A stretch of DNA of 64,000 nt. Source: Azophilus sp963663395. Lineage in GTDB: Bacteria > Pseudomonadota > Gammaproteobacteria > Pseudomonadales > Azotimanducaceae. The stretch's first letter is position 1; each line of letters begins with the position of its first letter. Shown here one piece after another: positions 16,109-24,951 of this stretch. The notes under the pieces are model-generated. The model did not search any database, was not told the DNA's origin, and saw only the letters and a list, made by a program, of their open reading frames with translations. Where the stretch lies: contig OY760226.1 in NCBI GenBank assembly GCA_963663395.1, positions 930,001-994,000 on the forward strand, in the 5' to 3' direction. Both the position numbers and the translations under genes were made by a program.

Positions 16109-19100
16109 TGGAATATTTCCGGCAACCCGTACATCAGTCGCCGGGCGGATGGCCAACCAACCTCGACAAAAATCTCCAAACAGCGCACCAGGGATTCCCG
16201 CCGCCCAGTGTCCTCGAAAATCCAGCGGTAGTCGGCCAGCAACCTTCCGACCAGCCGAACAACCGCATCGGCTCCCATGGACTCGTACTTGAACGGTGCA
16301 TCCTCTCCGCCAGCGAGTAAAGCGGATGCCAACAAATCGAACGCTCCATCTGGATCCAATGGCAGGAGAAACTCCAACATCTCGATCAACTGGTAGGTAG
16401 TGTGGGGAATGCCGCAAGCAGCGATCAATTCGAGGGTCGGTCTCACTTCGTTGAGGAAGACTGCGAGTTCCTGATTCGGAATTCCATCCTTAGAATCGCG
16501 TTCAGCCCGAGCACCGGTGCTGAAATACAATTGTGAACACACGGAATCAATGATCCTGGCAAGCGATTTGCCTCTCGATACGTCCTCCGGATTCGCTCTA
16601 ATCGCATCAAGCTCCGCCTTTGCGTGCTGTACGATCTGACTCGCCACACCCAAGGCCCTCGACCGCATTCCATGATTGCTATCTGTCCCGCCCTCTGTCA
16701 ATCCCCGTGTATAAGCCTCCCGCAAAGTACTGGAAACTCGGATCAACTGGCTTTCGTTCAGAATTGGCTCCTCGATCCATGCGCTTAGCAAATCTTGCGC
16801 CCCCGCACCTTCGTATCTAACAGCGATGATCGCGACCTTTCCGGCAAGCGCTTCCATCAAGCCTTCACCACTTTCACCCGAGTGGGGTAGGCGTTCCGCA
16901 AGCGCAAGAATAAGCTCCTCGACTTGCTCCGGGGACTCATGCAACACCCGCCCGAGGAGATCGGCGACGAAGAACTTGAGCACGCCCACGTTCGTCTCAT
17001 TCATTGAGCGAGCTTTGACGCACCTCCAGAACTCCGACTTGTCGACGCCCCACAAACAAGTGAGGTAGAGAGATGCTCTCATTCGCACGGCAGGATGTTC
17101 GTCTGTTAACAGGGCGTCCACCTTGGGAGACAAGGCGTTGAGCAGATCCGGTCGCCGGTTGATTGTCCTCAACACCAACTCGCCTGCGACGACGCGAACA
17201 GCCGGGATCGACCACGAAGGGGACTTTCCGAATGCTTCTTCCGTCGTTTCCTCGACTTCTGGTGATGCGGACTCGCACGCAACGGTGACCAGATCAATGA
17301 ATCGTTTAGTCCCTTCGCGGTCCTCGTTCGAAGGCAATAGCTTTTGTTCGACCAATTTCAGGCAACCATCCGCTATTGTTGATTCACCCTCCTCCAACAA
17401 GGCGCGATCGGGATTGCCGGATCGCAATGCGTCTTCTACTTGCTCTAATTCTTCGCAAGCCCCCAGAAAACTGCCCTCAAACGCATCTCCTTTCTCCGAA
17501 CCGAGTCGCAGCAACTCCTTCGCAGCAGTTATGACCGCGGCCACCCGTGCTTTTTGGGTGTCACTAGCATATCTTTCCCCCAGATCCGCCGAGTCTTCTG
17601 TGCGGCTAACCCAACCGGACTCCAACCTGAAAGGTCGCTGATTGACGGATTCGGGAGGCTGATCCGTCCCAAACCTCTCGATCCATTGAATCGCTTCAGT
17701 GGATACCAATTGCTCCTTCCCTATCGTCGAAAACAATGTCAGCAACACCCCCGATCGCGCCCGTTCTGCGTTGTCGTATCGAGAGAAGTCAAATGCGAAC
17801 ACCCCCTTTTCGAATGCCATTCGGGAGTCGCTTGACAAGCCAGAAATGCCGTTCGCCAGAACGTCAATCGCATCCTTTCGCGTGTCTCCGCTCATCAAAA
17901 ACGGCTCTTGCATTGCTAACGGGAGCATCAACTGAAGGAGGCCGTCTCTCCGCGTTGCTGCTGCATGGAACAGTCGCGACCAGACCACTCCCAATGACAC
18001 AGTCGGGGTCAATGCCTTGGCGATACGCAACGCAAGCGCCTCATCGCAGTGTTTTAACACCTTCAATAACGTCACAACGAGCGCGTCCGCGTCGTGGCCG
18101 TACGCCTCTTCCGGGTCATGGGCCCAAACGTAGCTCAAGTCCTCCTGCAGCCGAATTTTCAGTCCATCCACCTGCCAACTGTGTAGCATTGCCGCCGCCG
18201 GCAGCGGATGTTTTCGGCCAACAAATCCCTCAACCGCAACCGACACCGCTTTTGCCGCGATTTCCGGCGTCGACGTCAGGAAACTCTCGAAGAACTCCGT
18301 CAAATGGTACCGGGCCATTTCAAAGTCCTGCTTCGCATTCGAGACAAGCGGCAGGATCTGACTTGCACTCATCATCGTCTCCGAATCGATTGTTACTTCC
18401 TGGGAAAATGTTTGCCGGTAAAGGTCTACAACGAACTCGGGATCAACTGCCGCGATCGAATCGACCTTGGAGCAAACGGCCGGGACTTCATTAAATCCGA
18501 ACTGTTCGAACCGCGATGGATCGAACGCAAATGCGAGCAATCGACGAGATTCGCCTACATCAGTCGAGTAGCTTTCGGCTACGAAGCCTATCGCCGCTCT
18601 TACCCCAAACGAGGAGTGTTGGATGCCTTGGTAGTAAGCTAGCAACGCGCGGGCAGCCCGGCCAACACCCAGATACCATTGGCTGTCTGCGCTCGAATCG
18701 ATGAACAAATCCAATAGAGTGCCAATCGCTTCGGCGAGTTGGCTTGCCCATCCCGACACCTCGGCGAGCAACCAGACCCACGGCTCCCGCGACCTCGTGG
18801 GCTCGTCTTGGAACAGGACACCTATAGACTGACACAGCTTAGTCAATGCGGAAGGTATCTCCGGCCGTCCCTCGCGTAGTTTGTCGACAAACCACTTGAC
18901 GTCGGGTGCTTTCGTTGGAAATTCGGCGCCGACGCGCGCGGCAGCGCTCCGAATCACTGGGTCGATTACCTCATCCAAAACTAGCGCCTGAAAGATGCTC
19001 CAAAACTCTGATCTGTCCGACGACTGTTCCCATCGGTCTGACATCGCAAATCTGAATGCAGGCGCAAGCAATAAGCCCCTCGAACTACCTCGTCCTAGGG

Positions 19101-20955
19101 TTGTCGATCCTCCCAACGATTCGCCGGACGCCAGCAGGAACCGTGCGGCCGCATAGTCAAACAATACGTGATGACGAAACTGGACCGACTCTAAGCCGTT
19201 CCTTATCAGCATCCCGTCAGAGCAAAGTAAATCGAGCGACCCTACATGACTGGAGACGTCGACAAGTGGCGCACGTAGCGTGCCGCGCCCCAGAATGACC
19301 TTAACGACCTCGAAGACGGAGAGAACACCTCCAGTCCCGTGCCGGTCCACTCTGTGTTCCCAGTACAGGCTGAGCAACTGCGTTTGCGAAGTCACCTCAC
19401 GAAGCTGGGCTCGAATATCTATCTCATTGAGCAGATCAGCAATCAATCTTGTATTGAATGGGACATGCGCCAGTTCAAGCAGCTTGTCCGGCGCGTTTTC
19501 CAAAACATCCGCCAGACTCGTAGATTTCTTACGAATCGTCTGGAACTCCACTGTAGACCAAGGGGGTACCTGAACGTGTCTAACCATTGGTAGCGTTGGG
19601 TCGGACAGTTCACCACTCGGTGGGCTACCGCGGAAAAGGGAACGAAACACGCGACCTTGTTTCAGGTCGTAAGATCTGATTGTGGCTACTACGTTCCAGC
19701 GGTCCTTGAGCCTCAGCACCTTTTCAATCAAGACCCGAAACACGTCCTCGCCGCGGCCCCCGCGCGCTGCGTCCAAGGCATCGATGACCAGCCAGCCGGG
19801 CTTTGGACCATCCCAGGCCTTGAGTACGCTCAGAAGATCATGCGTTAGTTCGAGCTGTCCACTCAATCCCTCAAGAGATTCTACGGAGTGCTGATCGACC
19901 GCTAGGCGGATGACATCAAGCCCTCTTGATTCGAGTGCTCGCCCGAGTGCGTTCAATACGCCACTTTTGCCTGTGCCTGCCTCGCCTATGATTAACAATG
20001 ATCCTGTCAGCGCAGCCTCGTTTACCACTTCCTGGCACTTGCGCTCGATCATGACGGGGCCCTCTCCAACCACGTCGAATCTCTCGTATTGATCGAGCAG
20101 CGTTTGGACCGAACTTGAAATTGCCCGTAGCCTTTCGATATCGGTATCGAATTCGCGGCGTGGCCGAAGTTCGACTCCTTTTGCGAACAGCATTCGGCGT
20201 AACTCCGACACCCCACCCCCGGTTCGCTCTGACATCATGTCTGCGCTTGCCAGCTCCAGGGCGCTAGCCGCCGCAATCACATCGGCTGCGAGCGGTAGCG
20301 AGTACTCCAGAATTTCGCGCGTACGCGTTTGGCCCGCTCCGCGATTGTCATAAACATAAACCGTCGCCAATTGTGCGAGTGTCGCTACAAACGACTCGTC
20401 AAAGGCTTCGGCCGTAGACGAACGCCACGCTTTTTCGACGCATGACCCAAAGCTATTGGCAGCATGTTGCGTCCGCTTAGAAAGAGGCGCGCTTTGGTTG
20501 TTGGCGAGTTTCCGAAGTGCCGATGGTAAATCATCGCGAATTGTGGCCGGCGCACGTGCGCTCACCGCAATGACCAAGCGGTCGATATCTGGTTTTAGTT
20601 TCCGTTGCCATGGTTGCGTCCCACCATCTCTACACGCTAGCCAATGGCGTACGAATTGCAGGATCGTGCTGCCAAACGCACTATCGAGACGTGACGACAA
20701 CGTGAGGCTCGTCTTGGCTTGAATCGCGACGTATCCATTCACCGACGTTCTGACGAGTATGTCGTCGACTGGTGCCTCCGTCTCGAATCGAACGGACACT
20801 GGAATGCTGTTACCGAGACCGAATGAGTCATCGATTGGCCGCTGCGAAAGAACCATTGCGCAGAAATGAGTACCGAGTTGCTGTCCAAATCGGAAACCCC
20901 CCGCGGCTGCGGCGCCCCCTGAGCTCCCTGCTGTGGCGCAATCTTCCAGGTTCAT
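16105..20955 (-). CDS. giant nuclease-STAND-like NTPase (Avs-like architecture)
   Basis: A 1616-residue protein; ATG 20955 has GGAG 8 bases upstream. Residues 1-230 look like a PD-(D/E)xK domain of the DUF4297/Cap4 kind: FRFGQQLGTHF, Asp64/Asp65 and Gln79-Ala-Lys81 (YVAIQAK). Residues 300-650 form an NTPase: Walker A GEAGTGKS (327-334), Walker B GWLVIDALDA (390-399), VVATIRSYDL (425-434) and a winged-helix-like end (VQFRHHVLFDYAAARFLL). The remaining 900-plus residues are helical without obvious motifs, as in TPR/HEAT-like sensor regions of STAND proteins. The order nuclease-NTPase-sensor matches antiviral STAND (Avs) proteins. Defence by sensing a phage protein and then cutting DNA is inference; I cannot assign an Avs type. 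Confidence 0.75.
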   Translation of the reverse strand: MNLEDCATAGSSGGAAAAGGFRFGQQLGTHFCAMVLSQRPIDDSFGLGNSIPVSVRFETEAPVDDILVRTSVNGYVAIQAKTSLTLSSRLDSAFGSTILQFVRHWLACRDGGTQPWQRKLKPDIDRLVIAVSARAPATIRDDLPSALRKLANNQSAPLSKRTQHAANSFGSCVEKAWRSSTAEAFDESFVATLAQLATVYVYDNRGAGQTRTREILEYSLPLAADVIAAASALELASADMMSERTGGGVSELRRMLFAKGVELRPRREFDTDIERLRAISSSVQTLLDQYERFDVVGEGPVMIERKCQEVVNEAALTGSLLIIGEAGTGKSGVLNALGRALESRGLDVIRLAVDQHSVESLEGLSGQLELTHDLLSVLKAWDGPKPGWLVIDALDAARGGRGEDVFRVLIEKVLRLKDRWNVVATIRSYDLKQGRVFRSLFRGSPPSGELSDPTLPMVRHVQVPPWSTVEFQTIRKKSTSLADVLENAPDKLLELAHVPFNTRLIADLLNEIDIRAQLREVTSQTQLLSLYWEHRVDRHGTGGVLSVFEVVKVILGRGTLRAPLVDVSSHVGSLDLLCSDGMLIRNGLESVQFRHHVLFDYAAARFLLASGESLGGSTTLGRGSSRGLLLAPAFRFAMSDRWEQSSDRSEFWSIFQALVLDEVIDPVIRSAAARVGAEFPTKAPDVKWFVDKLREGRPEIPSALTKLCQSIGVLFQDEPTRSREPWVWLLAEVSGWASQLAEAIGTLLDLFIDSSADSQWYLGVGRAARALLAYYQGIQHSSFGVRAAIGFVAESYSTDVGESRRLLAFAFDPSRFEQFGFNEVPAVCSKVDSIAAVDPEFVVDLYRQTFSQEVTIDSETMMSASQILPLVSNAKQDFEMARYHLTEFFESFLTSTPEIAAKAVSVAVEGFVGRKHPLPAAAMLHSWQVDGLKIRLQEDLSYVWAHDPEEAYGHDADALVVTLLKVLKHCDEALALRIAKALTPTVSLGVVWSRLFHAAATRRDGLLQLMLPLAMQEPFLMSGDTRKDAIDVLANGISGLSSDSRMAFEKGVFAFDFSRYDNAERARSGVLLTLFSTIGKEQLVSTEAIQWIERFGTDQPPESVNQRPFRLESGWVSRTEDSADLGERYASDTQKARVAAVITAAKELLRLGSEKGDAFEGSFLGACEELEQVEDALRSGNPDRALLEEGESTIADGCLKLVEQKLLPSNEDREGTKRFIDLVTVACESASPEVEETTEEAFGKSPSWSIPAVRVVAGELVLRTINRRPDLLNALSPKVDALLTDEHPAVRMRASLYLTCLWGVDKSEFWRCVKARSMNETNVGVLKFFVADLLGRVLHESPEQVEELILALAERLPHSGESGEGLMEALAGKVAIIAVRYEGAGAQDLLSAWIEEPILNESQLIRVSSTLREAYTRGLTEGGTDSNHGMRSRALGVASQIVQHAKAELDAIRANPEDVSRGKSLARIIDSVCSQLYFSTGARAERDSKDGIPNQELAVFLNEVRPTLELIAACGIPHTTYQLIEMLEFLLPLDPDGAFDLLASALLAGGEDAPFKYESMGADAVVRLVGRLLADYRWIFEDTGRRESLVRCLEIFVEVGWPSARRLMYGLPEIFH

Positions 20956-21410
20956 CGATTAGGCTCCGCTTTTGGTCGGCAACTGGGACATCATATTGAA
21001 CTCCGCGAAAGCACTACCATGACCGGTCCACATGTCCGATCAAGAAACACTGTGCCGCTTGTCTGCGGCCAGCGTTTTGGATGAACCAGCCATATCTGGC
21101 TTTCGACCAATACCCCAAATTCCGGTTCGTGCCAACGTTAACTTTATCAGCTAGCGCACACCAACCAAACGTAGCGCCTCCTCCCACACTGGTCAATGAG
21201 GACCTCAATCCGCTCGACTCTTCGTCCAAGCGTTGCAGGGTATTCCCGGCGAGGATTGATGGACCATTGATAAGCGGGCCTCGGCGGCTTCGCTGCTCCT
21301 GAACATGTCCGATTCAGATTTCTGCTTTCCAGATTCCAGGTTTGCCACCACCGATCTGAATTTCCCGTATTCTTCGACGGCGTCTTCTTCGAAAAGCTTG
21401 CTGTAAGTCA
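20956..21410. other. gap with a possible gene fragment next to the IS4 insertion
   Basis: About 455 bases, mostly without a gene. On the minus strand, 21411-21205 reads VTYSKLFEEDAVEEYGKFRS and on to a stop, with protein-like composition. If the IS at 21415-22727 and one CTAG copy are removed, this frame stays open leftwards into the flank beyond 22731 (EEDGPKKTKKHLQPL). The IS may therefore have split a small gene. No family is recognised. Confidence 0.3.
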
Positions 21411-21414
21411 CTAG

Positions 21415-22727
21415 TGTCCCAAGAATTAATCAAATAAATTCAATTGGTTAGAGTTATTGTTGTGGGCATTGGCGCGGTCTGTTTCGGAAAACACGGAAAT
21501 TATCGGTGTTTTCTCGAACAGGGTCAGGCTCAATACCTGCAAAAAAGTGTAGAGATCGCCGCGTATGCCGAGCCGCTTCTTGACGATGGCGACGAGCACA
21601 TAAACGGCCACGGCGATCCAGATCTGCGTCTTCACCGCGTTTTCCGAGGTGCCGAAGAACGACTTGATGTGCAAGTGTTGCTTGATCCACTTGAAAAACA
21701 ATTCCACCCGCCAGCGATGGCGATAGAGGTCGGCTACGGTCGCGGCCGGGACGGCGAAGTGGTTGGTCAGAAAATTGAACGTCTTTCCAGTTTGCTCGTC
21801 GACGTATTTCACGCGACGCAACGGCTGCGGATAATCGTCCTTTGAATGCACGCCCGTCAGGACGACGGTTTGGTCGCAGCGCAGACCCGTGGACTTGTCG
21901 ACTTCTCGCGAATACCGGCGCCGGTACTGGGTGTTGGACTTGGCGCGCACGACGAAAAAGGCGCCCAGGCTGTGCATGACGTACAAGCGCCGGAAGTCGA
22001 TATAAGCCCGGTCCATGACGTAGAACGCGCCGGGCTCCGGAATCAGCCTGTCGAGCACGTTGACATCGTGCAGTTTGGCATCGGAAACATGGACAAACGC
22101 TAGAATATTGCCGCGCAGATCCAGAAGCGTATGCAGCTTGACACCGGACTTCGTCGAGCGGAACAAAGCCCAGGGAAAGACGGAAAGGCACAGGTCGATA
22201 GTCGAGGCGTCCAGGGCATAGACGGCGTTGTCGAGTTCCAAGCCCAGGTCGTCCTCGGCATACAGCGGCCGTGCAATGCGGATCAGCGCCTGGGCGAACT
22301 CGGCGTAAATGCGCCAGTCGCGCTGTTTGTTGGCGTTGGCCAGCGTGTTGCGCGAGACCTTGCCGCGAATGCCCATGTGGTAGAGCTTGTTGTGCTGGGC
22401 GCGCAGACAGACCTCGATGTCGCGCAGGCTCTCGCGGCGGGCCAATTGCGCGAACGCCATGCACAGGAACTGCGAGAGGCAGGGGAAGGTCTTGACGTAG
22501 CGGTTTCCGCCGTAGCGGCGAACGCACCGGCGCAAGACGTGCATCGGCAGATGGGCCATGACTTGGGAGAACACGAGTTGGCCTGCATACATGATAGGCA
22601 GCCTCGAAATAGAGACAGCAATCCTTGCCAAAGCCCATCGGCCGTTCAAGTCGGTGACACCGAAAATCCGATATTTCTAACGTCAAATCAATACGTTAAG
22701 ATCGGTTTCGATCATTTTATTGGGACA
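21415..22727 (-). mobile_element. IS4-family insertion sequence, complete
   Basis: A 1313-bp element with terminal inverted repeats TGTCCCAA (21415) and TTGGGACA (ends 22727), flanked by CTAG on both sides (21411-21414 and 22728-22731), which fits a 4-bp target duplication. Because the flanks read CACTAG and CTAGTG, the exact boundary could shift by a few bases. It contains one intact transposase on the minus strand and little else. Confidence 0.8.
21426..22592 (-). CDS. IS4-family transposase with DUF4372 N-terminus
   Basis: A 388-residue transposase. The N-terminal part (GQLVFSQVMAHLPMHVLRR, then CMAFAQLARRESLRDIE) is the DUF4372 module typical of one IS4 branch; the rest is a DDE_Tnp_1 catalytic core. 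Candidate catalytic residues are Asp in VYALDASTIDLCL, Asp in FYVMDRAYIDF and Glu in YRHRWRVELFFKWIKQ, the IS4 Y-x2-R-x3-E-x6-K signature. ATG 22592 starts the homologous part; the frame is open 19 codons further. The gene is intact and the element has matching ends, so it may still be active. A long overlapping frame in the same region is a shadow of this gene. Confidence 0.9.
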   Translation of the reverse strand: MYAGQLVFSQVMAHLPMHVLRRCVRRYGGNRYVKTFPCLSQFLCMAFAQLARRESLRDIEVCLRAQHNKLYHMGIRGKVSRNTLANANKQRDWRIYAEFAQALIRIARPLYAEDDLGLELDNAVYALDASTIDLCLSVFPWALFRSTKSGVKLHTLLDLRGNILAFVHVSDAKLHDVNVLDRLIPEPGAFYVMDRAYIDFRRLYVMHSLGAFFVVRAKSNTQYRRRYSREVDKSTGLRCDQTVVLTGVHSKDDYPQPLRRVKYVDEQTGKTFNFLTNHFAVPAATVADLYRHRWRVELFFKWIKQHLHIKSFFGTSENAVKTQIWIAVAVYVLVAIVKKRLGIRGDLYTFLQVLSLTLFEKTPIISVFSETDRANAHNNNSNQLNLFD

Positions 22728-22731
22728 CTAG

Positions 22732-23092
22732 TGGCTGTAAGTGTTTCTTCGTTTTCTTCGGCCCGTCTTCTTCTGAGGTGCCGTTCCGGCGTGGACGTGC
22801 GCATCATTGGCAGCTGAAGGAACCCACTCGATGACGAATCGAAGACGACGCAAGTGCCTAAACCGCGGGATGTTGTTCAGCCCGGACCCGCGGAACCTGC
22901 GGCACCGCTCGGGCAGCGCCTGCCGTAAGGCGAGCAACGCGAAGAGCCAGACGCGCTGGCTGTCCGAATTCCAGAACCGGAAACACCTCCAGGGTCCGAA
23001 AACAGACTACAACTTGAAACCGGTGGTTCTGCTGCAATTTCGTGCCGCTGATAGCACTACACCTACAAACAGTACCGAGCAGCGTGTTCCAG
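22732..23092. other. gap between IS4 element and IS21 remnant
   Basis: About 360 bases with no recognisable gene in either direction; presumably debris between two insertions. The first 100 bases may belong to the small gene split by the IS4 element. Confidence 0.4.
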
Positions 23093-23897
23093 GCCAAAGC
23101 TGCCACTGATTCTGGAGGAAGGCTGCCACCCATTCCACGCGAAAGCTGCCACTGATTCCACGGCAAAGCTGACACTCTGGCGGGTTGCCTGAGATCGCCG
23201 ATTGGATATTCCGACGCGGGATAACGAATCGGTAATCTGACCTTTTCGACATGAAGGGGATCAGATGCCGGCAAAGAGGTTATCCATGCGTAAAATCAAA
23301 GAGGTCCTGCGCCTCAAGTGGTCCAAGAACCTGAGCAATCGGCGGATTGCGAGCAGTTGCGGCATCGCTCGCCCCACCGTCAGCGAGTACTTGCGCCGGG
23401 CGGAAGCGGCCGGGTTGAGTTGGCCCCTGCCGGCCGAGCTGGACGATGGGCGCCTGGAACGGCTGCTGTTTCCCGCGCTGCCGCATTTGCCTGCTGCGGA
23501 CCGTGGCGTCCCGGACTGGACGCACATCCAGCGGGAGCTCAAGCACAAGGGCGTCACCCTGTTCCTGCTCTGGCAGGAGTACCGGGCCGCCCATCCGGAC
23601 GGCTACCAGTACAGCTGGTTCTGCGAGCGGTATCGCGCCTGGCGGGGCAAGCTGGACGTGGTCATGCGCCAGGACCACCGAGCGGGCGAGAAGCTTTTTG
23701 TCGATTACGCCGGACAGACCGTTCCGGTGACCGACCGCGCCACCGGGGAGATCCGCGACGCGCAGATCTTTGTGGCGGTTCTGGGGGCATCGAACTACAC
23801 CTATGCCGAGGCCACCTGGAGTCAGGGGTTACCGGAATGGATCGGCTCCCACGTGCGCACCTTCGGCTTCCTGCTTCGGTTCAGCCAAAATGGTTAA
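23093..23897 (+). mobile_element. IS21-family remnant (left end plus istA 5' part)
   Basis: The left end carries repeated short units typical of IS21 termini: CAAAGCTGCCACTGATTC (about 23094), GGCTGCCACCCATTCCA (about 23122), AAAGCTGCCACTGATTCCAC (about 23143) and AAAGCTGACACTCTGG (about 23165). The transposase istA follows but is cut at about 23880, and istB and the right end are missing. A deletion or a later insertion removed the rest before 24019. Confidence 0.7.
23265..23897 (+). pseudogene. istA: IS21 transposase IstA, 3'-truncated
   Basis: ATG 23265 with AGGGG upstream. The 210 encoded residues begin with the helix-turn-helix of IstA (MRKIKEVLRLKWSKNLSNRR, IASSCGIARPTVSEYLRRAE) and continue into the start of the integrase core (GEKLFVDYAGQTVPVTD, with the first catalytic Asp; VAVLGASNYTYAEATWSQ, a typical IstA stretch). 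After SHVRTFGFL the sequence leaves the family and stops; a full IstA has about 500 residues. The second and third catalytic acids are absent, so it cannot transpose by itself. Confidence 0.85.
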
Positions 23898-24018
23898 TGG
23901 CGTGATTGATGAGAGCGTCGATCTACGGAGTTACAAGCCTGATATTTGGCGTTAGACTTTAGACAAAACAGAAGGCTACGCCTGCGCTAGCCCAACAGAC
24001 AAATGGGGGGGATCGATA

Positions 24019-24936
24019 ATGGGCGTCAACCTCGTAGTTGCAGTCACCGACAGCGACTGGTTTGAAATGCTCCGAAGACGCCCTGATTTGACTGAAGTCA
24101 ACTTCTGGGCGCCCAGCCCCAAGAATTTTCGTGCCCTGGAAGCGGGCGAACTCTTCCTGTTCAAGCTCCATGCACCCAGGAGCATGATCGTCGGTGGGGG
24201 AGTTTTCACACATGCCAACACATTGCCAGTATCCATTGCCTGGGATGCTTTTGGTGAGGCTAACGGTGCCCGCTCATTGCAGCAAATGAAAGAGCGCATT
24301 GTGAAATACCGTTCCGATAGTGGCGACCTTCGTGACGATTTCACCATCGGTTGCCGGATTCTCGGCCAGCCGTTTTTCTTCGAGGAACGGGACTGGATTC
24401 CCGTTCCGAGCAGTTGGTCTCCAAACATTGTGCGGCTCAAGAGATTCAACACTGATGAGCCGGATGGACTGCGCCTGTGGCAATCTGTGACTGTGCAGCG
24501 CTTCCATGAACAGGTACGTGATCTGGATTGGCAACGCCCCCGTTACGGCGAACCTCAGCTCATTCGTCCGCGGCTCGGCCAGGGTGGGTTTCGCGTACTG
24601 GTCACCGATATATACCAAAGACGATGCGCTGTAACTCGAGAGCGTACATTGCCTGCGCTTGAAGCGGCCCATATTCATCCTTATCACGAAGGCGGCAGGC
24701 ACGAACCGCGCAATGGCTTGCTACTTCGGGGTGACATTCATCGGCTCTTCGATGCAGGCTATGTGACTATTACTCCCGATCTTGACTTTGAAGTCAGTCC
24801 TAGAATCCGGGAGGAATTTGAGAATGGGCGGGACTACTACGCCATGCACGGTAGGAAGATTGCTGCTCCTCATCCATCTCGTTATCGGCCTGATGCAGAG
24901 GCGCTGGCTTGGCACAACGAGCACCGATTCTTGTAA
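24019..24936 (+). CDS. HNH endonuclease (first of a pair)
   Basis: A 305-residue protein; ATG 24019 lies behind a G-rich GGGGGGGATC site. The first 180 residues form a domain I do not recognise (VNFWAPSPKNFRALEAGELF, VGGGVFTH), perhaps a DNA-binding or modified-base-reading module. The C-terminal 120 residues carry an HNH motif: RRCAVTRERTLPALEAAHI with His218 and His220, then Asn232 (EPRNGLLLRGDIHRLFD) and His241. Such two-part HNH proteins are common in restriction and defence islands. The next HNH gene follows after 15 bases, suggesting an operon. Endonuclease activity is a family inference. Confidence 0.8.
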   Translation: MGVNLVVAVTDSDWFEMLRRRPDLTEVNFWAPSPKNFRALEAGELFLFKLHAPRSMIVGGGVFTHANTLPVSIAWDAFGEANGARSLQQMKERIVKYRSDSGDLRDDFTIGCRILGQPFFFEERDWIPVPSSWSPNIVRLKRFNTDEPDGLRLWQSVTVQRFHEQVRDLDWQRPRYGEPQLIRPRLGQGGFRVLVTDIYQRRCAVTRERTLPALEAAHIHPYHEGGRHEPRNGLLLRGDIHRLFDAGYVTITPDLDFEVSPRIREEFENGRDYYAMHGRKIAAPHPSRYRPDAEALAWHNEHRFL

Positions 24937-24951
24937 AGGCGAGTGTTTTAG

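Noticed and set aside
16109..16417. Upstream 103-codon extension of the nuclease-like gene
   Set aside because: It lies entirely inside the end of the giant NTPase gene and reads as low-complexity shadow; the TTG overlapping the stop fits better.
21454..22686. 410-codon open frame on the minus strand overlapping the IS4 transposase
   Set aside because: It is a GC-driven shadow; the other frame carries the complete DUF4372/DDE transposase and this one has Arg/Pro-rich, unstructured composition.
23095..23180. CRISPR-like short repeats
   Set aside because: The repeated AAAGCTGCCACTGATTCC units are degenerate, have irregular spacing and lie at the end of an IS21 transposase gene, the usual IS21 terminal structure.
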